IMG/VR virus record: IMGVR_UViG_3300020475_000550
Coordinates: 1-23,244 of that record
Reading direction: 5' to 3' (one strand)
Origin: a virus
DNA: 23,244 nucleotides
A program made the translations under genes and the position numbers. Each line of letters starts with the position of its first letter. The first letter of the stretch is position 1. Positions 1-9,173 of the stretch are shown here, piece by piece. Below the pieces are notes generated by a model. It saw nothing but the letters and a program-made list of their open reading frames with translations, did not search any database and was not told where the DNA came from.

Positions 1-3000
1 CAATTAACTAAATTAAAATTAATTCCTGATTGGCGACAAGTTGGAAGAATGACACAACACATGGGGTTGTTGCGTAATTTAGGATACAGGTTTGGAATTG
101 CTCAACTAGATTTATTTTTCCAAAAATTTTGGCGACCTAAAGTATTGTTAAAACTTGGTGTAGCTCCAAGAAACTTTTTTGACGAAGCATTACAAATGGG
201 ATTACGTCATGGGTTTGGCGCGCAAGTTGATACTCGTTTAGCAATTACTGCGGCGGGAAGAATTTCTCAACGAGATGAATACGGCAGAATATTTGGAGCG
301 CAAGTTGGTGATGTTGCTTGGACTAAAGAACAAATAATTAAAGGTGACAGACAAGCTTTATTAAGACAATTAGCTGGTGTTCAACCAGTGGCTCAATCAA
401 ATATTGCGTTACTTAAATTCCCTGCCATTGTTTCAAGAAAATTTTTAGATGTTATGCAAATGGGTAATAAAGCCATTCATAAAAAAGCTGAAAAAGCTGC
501 TATCGCTAGAGAAGGTGGACGTTGGGATAAATTACCAAGTGAAGAAAAAGATGCGATTGTTCGTAATGAAATGATAAAACTTTATCAAGAAGAATCTGGG
601 TTTGTTTCAGAAGCAGCTATGCATACACAATTTGTTTTAGAATGGAAGCTTCAAGAGATGTTACCTAACGCTCATTTAACAAGTAAATTGTCACCATTTG
701 ATCCTGCTATTTCTGACAAAATTGCTGTAGCTAATAAAATATTAGAAATGCGTGGCGTGTCTGGAGCTAAACAAAGAGAAGGTGTATACCACGCTTTAAA
801 CAATCCTGTAGTAATGGAAGCTGTTACAGAAAGTTTAATGCGCCCTCTAGCGCCTTACATGGATGACGCTAAAGGAACTGATTTAGTAGTAAGACATGGT
901 GGCGATACTCATAATCGAAACATTATGTATCGACTAGAAATGGATCCTTCAAGAATAGAAACCAAATTTTATACTGAAACTAGAAACAGTAGAGAAAGAG
1001 TTGAAGGCGCTTTACAGCAAATGAATTGGATGAAAGATGAACCTGCTGCTGTAGAAATGGGAGTTGAACTTGCTCATCATATAGATGAACCTATGAATCT
1101 GTTCTTTAGAGATATTGTTCCTCCGGGTTATCAAGCTCCTTGGAGGAAAACTGGTAAACCTGCTTTGCCTCAAGGTACTGGAATGCCTCCTCATGTTCCA
1201 GATATAGATATTAAAAATGTAGATACTGGAGTAGGGTCTTCGATTCATCGAGCTACTGACTCGCTTAAAAATGTTGAAGGTAAATTAGAAATTCATTTAG
1301 ACTTTGGTGTTCTTGCTAAACAGTATAAAGCTATTTTATTTAATCACAAAAACATAACAAAAGGACCTAATGCTGTTGCTTTAAAAACTCTTGGTTATAA
1401 TCCTTCTACATTTGTTAAAGGTTTATCAGAGCTTAATTTAACCGCAGGTCATTCAAGTGTTCCTGAAACTTTTTTAAATGCTTTAAATGTTGAACGCGCA
1501 AAAATGGGTATGGCTCCAAAAAAAGCAGGAGATGTATTAGAAGAAGCTGAACCTTTTTATTTGTATTCTTTTGAACGTCAGTTAGCTGCTGTTCGTTTAC
1601 AACATTATGATGATGCTGTTTCAGCTTCTGATTTAGTAAAAGCTAATCAAATTGCTTTGCAACAATTAGGTGTTGGTGAATCAGCAGCTCTTTCAAGTAA
1701 AGTTCCTCTTGCTCATCCTGTTACTAGAATTATTTCTGGCGGTCAATCTGGTGCTGATATAGCTGGTGTTCGTGCGGGTCGTGCGCTTCAAATTGAAACT
1801 GGTGGAGTAGCTCCTGTAGGAAAAACCGGCAAACTTTCTTCTAGTAAAGAAAAAACAAAATACGGAAAATTAGTTACTGATGAAGAAATGAGAGATCTTG
1901 GTATAACAGAAGTTGAAGGACCTATACCAGAAGACGGTGGTAATTGGGGCGAATATTATATGAGGCGGACTAAAGCTAATATAGATGCGTCTGATGGTAC
2001 TGTTATTTTCACTCAACCAAATTTGCCTAAAACAATTAAAGGTAGAGGAGTTTCAGGTACAGAAAGAACAATTAAATATGCTACAGATAAAGCTGATTAT
2101 CCAGATCCTTTAATATTTAATGCAGAAAAATTTACTGATAAAGATAAAACAAGACTTTTAAAATGGTTAAAACGAAATAATATTCAAACACTTAATGTTG
2201 CTGGTCCTAGACAACATGTAGTTGAAATGAAATGGCAAACAAACAAAAAGAACTCTGTTGTTCTTAGTGGTAAATTTGGCAAAGGTAATATATTTAAAGC
2301 AGCAGCAGGAAGTAAATCTAAAACTCTTTTTGAAGCAGTAGTTAAAGGTGAGCGTAATGCTTTAATAGCTCCTAAATCTACTGAGGTAAGATCTGACACA
2401 GTAAGAGGCATGGAACGAGATCCTGAACTAGCAAAAGGTGTTAGTCCACTTATAGAAAAAGGTTATAAAAGTGGAGAAGCAAAGATATTACCGATTGATT
2501 TAAATCCGGGTCTTTTAGAACGGTTTGGCGAAGGTGAGTTGCTAACTATAACAAGTGGTAAAGAAAAAGTTTTAGTTCGTGTTATTAGTAAAAAACCTTC
2601 TGATGAATACAAAAGTAGAGAGTTAGCTAAAAAGCTTGGTTATGAATATGATACAAGAACACAAAATTGGGACGAGCTTGCAGTTAGCCATACTGTAATT
2701 GAGTTTGAAGTAGTAGCAGAAGATCTTCTTAAAACTGCTCCAGATTTTGAATCTTCAGTTCAAAAGTTTTTAACTGACTCTTTGTCTGGTGGTGCTAGAA
2801 CTTATGTACCTCCTGCTCCTACTGCAAGTGGAATTGATTTACAAAAGAATCTTGAAGCAATAGAAGAATTAGGTGGGCAATTAGATTATTACCCACAATC
2901 AATACAAGGAATTACGTTAGATGATGTAGATAATGTTGTTGAATGGCAATCACCGTTTGGTGCAAGTAAACCTGAAGTAACTGTTTTAGGTGAAGTAGGA

Positions 3001-6000
3001 ACAGATTATTATTACACGTATCATCATTATCATATTGTTGATGAAGGTAAACCAGTTGGTACTGTTCTTCGCTCAAAAGGAAATGGTACAAAAGGAAGCA
3101 CTAAACATGTATACGTTCAGGGCGGTTGGGATCCTGTTATTCAAGATGTTAAAAATCAAGTAGAAGCTATAACTGGTTACGAATTTGATACAGTTATTGT
3201 TCAAAAATATGCAAGAGGTAATGTTGATTTAGGTTTTCATTACGATAAAGAAACAGGAACTTGGCCTGCGCAACCTGAAGCAATTATTGCTTCTGTAAAC
3301 CTTGGTGCTACAAGAGATTTTGTTTTCAGACCACGAACTTATATAGATAAAACTGGTAAACGAGTAGAGTATTCGCGTCAAGCATGGAACAAAACATCTA
3401 GAAAAGAAGAACATGTACCGTTTGAATTAAACGATAAAGATGTTTTCTTAATGCGTGAAGGCACACAAGATGCTTGGGAACATAGTTTAATGCGACGTAA
3501 AGGAAATGTTGGTCCACGTATTAATCTAACATTCAGGCGACGTAATCCTGCTATTCAGAAAAAAAGTCGCGGCGACGCAGCAGTTCCATTTAGAGGTGAA
3601 GACGTTGCATCTTCAGGATTTACTCCAGCCCCTCCAAAACCACCAGCATTTGCTCCTGCTTCACCGCCACCACCTGAAGATCCTTCATCACAATTTGCAC
3701 GAGCTGCATATGACAAAGTAACAGAAATGGGAGTTCGTTCTCATTTACGAGAATTTTATGAAAACGTACATACTTTTGAACAAGGCACAATGCGTGATGA
3801 AGTTAATTTACTTATTAAAAATATTAAAAAAACAGTAGGTATAACACCTTCTGAAGAAAAATTTATTAGAGGATTGTTAACTCCTTCAGATAAAAATGTT
3901 GGTTACGTTCACAGTAATGCTTTAGCTTGGCTTGTTAATTACAGAGTTAATCCTGAAGCTTTAGTCGGCGGCAGAGATTTACAACCTATTGTTTCTCGGC
4001 AAGTTGATAGAGGAGTAAAAGAGTTTACAACTATCTCTGGGCAAGACAGATTAAGATCTTTAAAAGCACATGGCGGTCATCAAGGAGTTATGCTTCCTGT
4101 TCCTCCTGATCGAGTAGAAATCTTTTTGCCTCAAATTAATGGTGATGCTGCATTGCATCTTGGGTATTTATTTGAAGCAGCTCGTGGTCCTATGACTATT
4201 GAATTAAGAAACGCTCTTAAAGGATTTCTTGTTAAAGAATTAGGAACTGACAAATTAGCTATAGATGCTTTAAATATGTTGAACCCTATGAATAATCCTT
4301 ATGGTTCAACTTTGCCTAGTGCTTGGTTAGAAAGAAACGTACCTAAAGGCGGAAGTTTTCTTGGACAATTAATAAGTAATAATCCTTCAAATGGTTCTCC
4401 GGGAACTTTTGTACCTTTAGGTAGACATACAGGTGTTCAACAACAGACTGTAATTGGTTTAACAGGATCTCATAATAGTGAACATGCTCAAGCTATTAGT
4501 AGAGCAGTAGAAAAATGGAATGAATGGATCTATCAAAGCGGTGGACAAATCGGATCACAAATGCTTGATGATGCTTTGAACCCAATGGGACCATTTAAAT
4601 CTTTGCCTTCTGTTAGACGACTTTATTCTAAAGGTGAGTATCAAGCAGATATAGGTTTTGGTAGACAATTTGGTTCTTCTCAAGGTATAAATCTTCCGCG
4701 AGGTGGGTATGGTCAAGATGTTTCTAGACCACCTTCTGTCTATATTGCAGGTGAAGGTTGGGCTGATAAAAAGAGTGTTCCTTTAGGTTGGGTTGAAGAA
4801 CGAGCTGATGGTGTACCAACTGGTAAATGGATTCCAGATGAGACTCCAATGCCTAGCGAATTTGAACCAACTGGTATTATTGGATTAGAAACTGAACTTG
4901 AAGCACGTAATATACGTTTTCCTACTACACCACAATCCCCTGAAAAACTTGCTACTACTCTTGATAGACGAGAGTATCTTGAAGAAGAAATTATAAATCT
5001 TGCACATTCACTACTTTCTTTACCAAGTGGATCAAAAGTAACTTATCCGTTTTCTGCAACAGCTTCGTATCAAAGATGGAAAGGCGATTTACCATACTAT
5101 GACGATTTTGGATTTACTTTAAATAGATTAATAAAAATTGTTAACGATCATGGTGCGTCTTCTACTTCTACTATTGCAGATTTAGAACGAGAAATATGGC
5201 AAATACTTGGAGATCTTCCAACAGTATCAAAAGGAATAGCAGACTTGCCGTATATAGGTACTGTAGGTGGGGTAAAACATGATGGTGTTCGTAGAATATT
5301 TACTGATTTTGAACCTACAGATCTTGTTCCTAATTTAGAAATAAAAGGAAACCCTGTAGGTGATATAACACAATTTGATTCTGATATTTTAAAACCGTGG
5401 AACATGAGTTATGAAGAAGTTCAATGGATGCACGATGATCCTTCTCTTATAGTAGGTGACACTATAGAACAATTAGCGCAAAGAGACATAGGTTTTGAAC
5501 AAGATGTCTTCTGGAATTACGCGCGACCTGACGAACAATTTTTCCCTGCTGCTGGTTTATCTACAGCAAAACCGGGTGATGTTATACCTCCTCGTGGTGT
5601 TATTGGACGTAAAAAAACTCCTGAAACTCATGACGCTTTATTCCAAGCTGGTGTTAAAGACGTTGAAGAATACATGATAAATAGAATTAGCGGAATGCCT
5701 GAAGAAAAACTTGCAGCATTTTTAAAATGGAGACAACAACAAATAGATGAAGCAATACAAGCAGGACATGTTGATGCTGTGTGGCCTTTCTTTCGTAATC
5801 CTTCTAGCGCTACTTTTGATTATGATGGAGCAGCTAAAACAATTTTAAGAAATCCTGATCCGCAAGATTATCCTGTTTCGTTTAAAGAAACTGCTAAAGA
5901 ACTTAAAGCTAAAAACATTCCAATCGATGAAACCGCCCAACAAAATATGCCTACGAGAACAGCAGCAATAGTTAAAAGTAAATTAAGAACAATAGCTGAA

Positions 6001-9000
6001 TCAGATACACCTAGAGCATTATGGACGTACGATAGTGAAAGAGCAGCATCTTTAAGACCAAGTGATATAGGTGGTTTTCATCATGGCATAGATCTTGTAG
6101 GTGTAAATCCTAAGAGTGTTGGACCAAATGATATTGAAACTGTAATGGATTCACATAATGTGTTTCATGTTTGGGAACATACAAAAACAAAAGATATACA
6201 CATTCTTCCTGATACTGCTTATAATCCTACTACTAAAGAATTAAATATACCTGTCGGTTTTAATCCAAAAGATTATAAATCAATAGGTTCGTTTGAAGCT
6301 GGTTCTAACGATATGGCTCAATTTACTAGAGTCCAAACTGAAAAAATAAAAAATGAAATGAATCATCTTTTAACTACACATGACAGAGTAGAAGCATCTG
6401 GAGGCGCACAAGTTAATCATCCTATGTTGCTTGAGTTAACTGGTTTTCCAAAAGATGCAGCTATGTCAGAAGCGCGATTAGTTACACATAGTAATGATGG
6501 ATTGTTGCCTCAAAGAATGTTGCATACAATGCCAGCGGGCGCTCCTAAAACTGGAGCGGGTGGAGCAGTTATGTCTGGTATTAAACATTTAGAAAGAGCT
6601 TTCTTTGGTGGTTACATGCATCCTGTTATTAAAGCAGGTATCCGTGAACCTATGTTCTTGTGGTATTTTTCTGAAACTTGGGCTACTAAATCTTTAGGTA
6701 TAACTGAATTTTATCAACACAGCGCTAATGCGTTTAAATTTTTAGAAACAACATTGTTAAAAGAAGTACCTAATTGGTTGCTGCCTAGCAGACTATCGCC
6801 ACATCATAAAGCTATGCATAACGGAGTAGAACAATTTGATATTCCTGAGTTAAGAACCTTTATTGAAACTTTCCGTAATAGAAGAAAAGCTGAAGATGTT
6901 ACTGCTGTTTTTGCTGACGTAGTAGATGATTGGATGTCAGGAGTTAAAGACAAAAATCTTTTGTTAGAACAAGTATTTGATCTTCCTAAAGGTGAAGTGC
7001 GTATTGGAAATGATTATGGATTGCCCGGAGGTGGGAATCTTAAAGGTACGCATAGTTTAAGTAAAGCATATGGAAATAATCCTGATGAAGCTTTACGTGA
7101 TGCTTTAGCAAATAGAAATTATTATGATGTTGAAATTAATTTTAAAGACAAAGGATTATTCCACAGAGTATTTGCAGGTAACGAAGAACAGTTCTTTCAT
7201 CTAAAAGAAACATTACCAACAGACGAATACAATTTATTTATACGCAGCATAATGGAATGGATGTCGCAACAACTTGCTTCACATCATGCAAGAGTTGATT
7301 TTGCAATGCTTGATTCTGCTAAACGAATGAGTCATTACGTTGACATGCACACAAAACGATCATTCTTTCAAGAGATGGTTGGATCAGCAATACCATTTCA
7401 TTTTGCTCATTTCCAATTCTTATCAAGATGGGCAAAAACAATAGAGCATAATCCAGCAGCTATACCAAGATTAAATTGGTTATTGTTTGCTGCTGTACAA
7501 ACAGGTTACAGATATGAAGATGAACGAACAGGACAGATGAGACTTAAAATACCTTTCACTGAAACAGGTGTAGGTATTTTCTTAGAAGTAATGAATAGTA
7601 TTCCTATAGTTCAAAAATTCTTTGGTAGTAAATTATTAAGCGTCTTTGAAGATGGTGTAGGGTTCCCTGAAAGATTTATTTTGCCGGGATACGATCCAGA
7701 TAATTTACTTGAATTTCAACTTGGTCCAATACTAGGAATCCCTTTAACAGCAGCATCTCATGTAATTGGTCCACAACTGCTTAATGAAGGTTTACTTGGT
7801 GTAGGTGAAAATCTTGTAATGAATAGAACTTACGATGAGCCTTTAGTTAATTCAATTTTTGGTCAGCTATTACCTACAACATTTGTTCGACCATTTGCTG
7901 CTGTTCTTAATGCTTTTGGTGGTTCTGATATAGCTGGACTTTATTCTAAAGCTGAAGCTGACGCAGTTATGATCTTAGGATTAAAAGGAATGTTACCTGA
8001 CCAAGCTGACATGGCTGGCAGGCCGGGTGAAGAAGTTTTCAATCAGAATTGGTATGAAGCTATTTCTCATATAGCTAAAGTAAAAATGGTTATGGATATG
8101 GTGACATGGCAAATAGTTGGTACGTCATCACGTTCAACAATATTGTCATCTGATGCAGCTTGGGAATGGAATGAGTTAATGCAACGAGGTATTGATATGG
8201 GTATGCCTCATGAAGAAGCTTTTGAATACATGTTGGATCAAGCTAAAGAAGACTTTGATGCTAATTTTGCTATAGAGTATCCAAATATTTCTACAGATGA
8301 TTCTTTTTATTGGGATGAATGGAATAGAGAAATAACTAGAATAGGTACTACTGGCGTAGGCGCAACAGAGAAAATAACAATAGCTGATTTGCCTATGACT
8401 GTGGCAGCTTGGGAATGGTTGACAACAGGAGACAATCAAGAATGGGTATTAGCTGCACCTTTAGTTCATTCATTCTTTATTCCAAGAGGATTTACTGAAG
8501 AAGAAACATTGTATGCACAGTTTGCAAGAGATTGGCAATTAGGTGAAGCGTTACGTTGGGATCGTACAACTGAAGAAATACAAATTGCTATTCAAAGTGT
8601 TGCTCCTTCTGTTGAATATTATCAAACAAAAGAAGCTCATTTAAGACAATTAAATATATTCAGAGAAGCTAGAGACAGTGGTCGTAGAAACGATATAAAA
8701 CCGGGTGTGTCATGGGCTGATATGATTATGATGGAAGAAGAAAGCTGGGATTCATACGATGCAACGTTTAAAGAACGGTATCCTATATGGGCAGAAAATA
8801 CGTTCGGTTTAGATTCTCAACATAAACGTAAAGAAACGCTTGATGAAATGCGTCGTTTGTTTACATCAGATAATATTGATGCAATTCCTGACAGCCCACA
8901 TAAAACCGATATTCTTTCAGGTATGAAATTAATTATTAATTTAGATAACGCTTTAATACAATTATCTGGTGTAAGAGGTAGTAATGACAAAGGTGTTAAA

Positions 9001-9171
9001 TGGACATCTATTCGTAATAATCTTATACTTGATACATACAACGAATTTAGTGCTTTAGTTGCGGGTAGACCGTGGCTTAACACAATGTTTTATAACTTGC
9101 TTTTGCCTTTCATTGGTGAAGATTGGGTAATAAAGTTAGAAGAAGGCACATTAGATTTAGGAGTTAATTAA
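1..9171 (+). CDS. Giant polyvalent virion-type protein with SLOG, ASCH-like and AlkB domains (5' partial)
   Basis: The frame is open from base 1 with no stop, so the true start lies off the left edge; the ATG at 49 is only the first internal Met. At least 3056 codons are present (residues here count from base 1). Residues about 575-760 match the circularly permuted YpsA/SLOG family, often mislabelled molybdenum carrier: GGQSGAD 580-586, RRTKAN 655-660, DGT 665-667, SGTERT 685-690, LNVAGPR 731-737. Residues about 775-905 look PUA/ASCH-like. Residues about 960-1182 are an AlkB-type dioxygenase: H1080, D1082, H1161 and R1173-x-N-x-T-x-R1179. A proline-rich linker lies at 1207-1230. The rest is unassigned. 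The segment near 2460-2490 (PFHFAHFQFLSRWAKT) resembles the C-terminal part of large ejected phage proteins. Enzymatic domains joined to a large virion-like scaffold fit the 'polyvalent protein' concept. Packaging and ejection into the host are inferred from the neighbours, not shown. Confidence 0.85.
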   Translation, partial: QLTKLKLIPDWRQVGRMTQHMGLLRNLGYRFGIAQLDLFFQKFWRPKVLLKLGVAPRNFFDEALQMGLRHGFGAQVDTRLAITAAGRISQRDEYGRIFGAQVGDVAWTKEQIIKGDRQALLRQLAGVQPVAQSNIALLKFPAIVSRKFLDVMQMGNKAIHKKAEKAAIAREGGRWDKLPSEEKDAIVRNEMIKLYQEESGFVSEAAMHTQFVLEWKLQEMLPNAHLTSKLSPFDPAISDKIAVANKILEMRGVSGAKQREGVYHALNNPVVMEAVTESLMRPLAPYMDDAKGTDLVVRHGGDTHNRNIMYRLEMDPSRIETKFYTETRNSRERVEGALQQMNWMKDEPAAVEMGVELAHHIDEPMNLFFRDIVPPGYQAPWRKTGKPALPQGTGMPPHVPDIDIKNVDTGVGSSIHRATDSLKNVEGKLEIHLDFGVLAKQYKAILFNHKNITKGPNAVALKTLGYNPSTFVKGLSELNLTAGHSSVPETFLNALNVERAKMGMAPKKAGDVLEEAEPFYLYSFERQLAAVRLQHYDDAVSASDLVKANQIALQQLGVGESAALSSKVPLAHPVTRIISGGQSGADIAGVRAGRALQIETGGVAPVGKTGKLSSSKEKTKYGKLVTDEEMRDLGITEVEGPIPEDGGNWGEYYMRRTKANIDASDGTVIFTQPNLPKTIKGRGVSGTERTIKYATDKADYPDPLIFNAEKFTDKDKTRLLKWLKRNNIQTLNVAGPRQHVVEMKWQTNKKNSVVLSGKFGKGNIFKAAAGSKSKTLFEAVVKGERNALIAPKSTEVRSDTVRGMERDPELAKGVSPLIEKGYKSGEAKILPIDLNPGLLERFGEGELLTITSGKEKVLVRVISKKPSDEYKSRELAKKLGYEYDTRTQNWDELAVSHTVIEFEVVAEDLLKTAPDFESSVQKFLTDSLSGGARTYVPPAPTASGIDLQKNLEAIEELGGQLDYYPQSIQGITLDDVDNVVEWQSPFGASKPEVTVLGEVGTDYYYTYHHYHIVDEGKPVGTVLRSKGNGTKGSTKHVYVQGGWDPVIQDVKNQVEAITGYEFDTVIVQKYARGNVDLGFHYDKETGTWPAQPEAIIASVNLGATRDFVFRPRTYIDKTGKRVEYSRQAWNKTSRKEEHVPFELNDKDVFLMREGTQDAWEHSLMRRKGNVGPRINLTFRRRNPAIQKKSRGDAAVPFRGEDVASSGFTPAPPKPPAFAPASPPPPEDPSSQFARAAYDKVTEMGVRSHLREFYENVHTFEQGTMRDEVNLLIKNIKKTVGITPSEEKFIRGLLTPSDKNVGYVHSNALAWLVNYRVNPEALVGGRDLQPIVSRQVDRGVKEFTTISGQDRLRSLKAHGGHQGVMLPVPPDRVEIFLPQINGDAALHLGYLFEAARGPMTIELRNALKGFLVKELGTDKLAIDALNMLNPMNNPYGSTLPSAWLERNVPKGGSFLGQLISNNPSNGSPGTFVPLGRHTGVQQQTVIGLTGSHNSEHAQAISRAVEKWNEWIYQSGGQIGSQMLDDALNPMGPFKSLPSVRRLYSKGEYQADIGFGRQFGSSQGINLPRGGYGQDVSRPPSVYIAGEGWADKKSVPLGWVEERADGVPTGKWIPDETPMPSEFEPTGIIGLETELEARNIRFPTTPQSPEKLATTLDRREYLEEEIINLAHSLLSLPSGSKVTYPFSATASYQRWKGDLPYYDDFGFTLNRLIKIVNDHGASSTSTIADLEREIWQILGDLPTVSKGIADLPYIGTVGGVKHDGVRRIFTDFEPTDLVPNLEIKGNPVGDITQFDSDILKPWNMSYEEVQWMHDDPSLIVGDTIEQLAQRDIGFEQDVFWNYARPDEQFFPAAGLSTAKPGDVIPPRGVIGRKKTPETHDALFQAGVKDVEEYMINRISGMPEEKLAAFLKWRQQQIDEAIQAGHVDAVWPFFRNPSSATFDYDGAAKTILRNPDPQDYPVSFKETAKELKAKNIPIDETAQQNMPTRTAAIVKSKLRTIAESDTPRALWTYDSERAASLRPSDIGGFHHGIDLVGVNPKSVGPNDIETVMDSHNVFHVWEHTKTKDIHILPDTAYNPTTKELNIPVGFNPKDYKSIGSFEAGSNDMAQFTRVQTEKIKNEMNHLLTTHDRVEASGGAQVNHPMLLELTGFPKDAAMSEARLVTHSNDGLLPQRMLHTMPAGAPKTGAGGAVMSGIKHLERAFFGGYMHPVIKAGIREPMFLWYFSETWATKSLGITEFYQHSANAFKFLETTLLKEVPNWLLPSRLSPHHKAMHNGVEQFDIPELRTFIETFRNRRKAEDVTAVFADVVDDWMSGVKDKNLLLEQVFDLPKGEVRIGNDYGLPGGGNLKGTHSLSKAYGNNPDEALRDALANRNYYDVEINFKDKGLFHRVFAGNEEQFFHLKETLPTDEYNLFIRSIMEWMSQQLASHHARVDFAMLDSAKRMSHYVDMHTKRSFFQEMVGSAIPFHFAHFQFLSRWAKTIEHNPAAIPRLNWLLFAAVQTGYRYEDERTGQMRLKIPFTETGVGIFLEVMNSIPIVQKFFGSKLLSVFEDGVGFPERFILPGYDPDNLLEFQLGPILGIPLTAASHVIGPQLLNEGLLGVGENLVMNRTYDEPLVNSIFGQLLPTTFVRPFAAVLNAFGGSDIAGLYSKAEADAVMILGLKGMLPDQADMAGRPGEEVFNQNWYEAISHIAKVKMVMDMVTWQIVGTSSRSTILSSDAAWEWNELMQRGIDMGMPHEEAFEYMLDQAKEDFDANFAIEYPNISTDDSFYWDEWNREITRIGTTGVGATEKITIADLPMTVAAWEWLTTGDNQEWVLAAPLVHSFFIPRGFTEEETLYAQFARDWQLGEALRWDRTTEEIQIAIQSVAPSVEYYQTKEAHLRQLNIFREARDSGRRNDIKPGVSWADMIMMEEESWDSYDATFKERYPIWAENTFGLDSQHKRKETLDEMRRLFTSDNIDAIPDSPHKTDILSGMKLIINLDNALIQLSGVRGSNDKGVKWTSIRNNLILDTYNEFSALVAGRPWLNTMFYNLLLPFIGEDWVIKLEEGTLDLGVN

Positions 9172-9173
9172 AC

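Noticed and set aside
1729-2238. Molybdenum cofactor carrier function for the GGQSGAD domain
   Set aside because: That name is a legacy label of the family. The motifs are those of the permuted YpsA/SLOG group, and nothing in the window concerns molybdenum.
5148-5405. Antisense ORFs inside the large genes
   Set aside because: They lie fully inside well-supported + strand genes, have no ribosome sites and encode no recognisable domain.
5495-5677. A second + strand ORF within the giant gene
   Set aside because: It is out of frame with a continuous, well-composed protein and shows only low-complexity Leu-rich translation.
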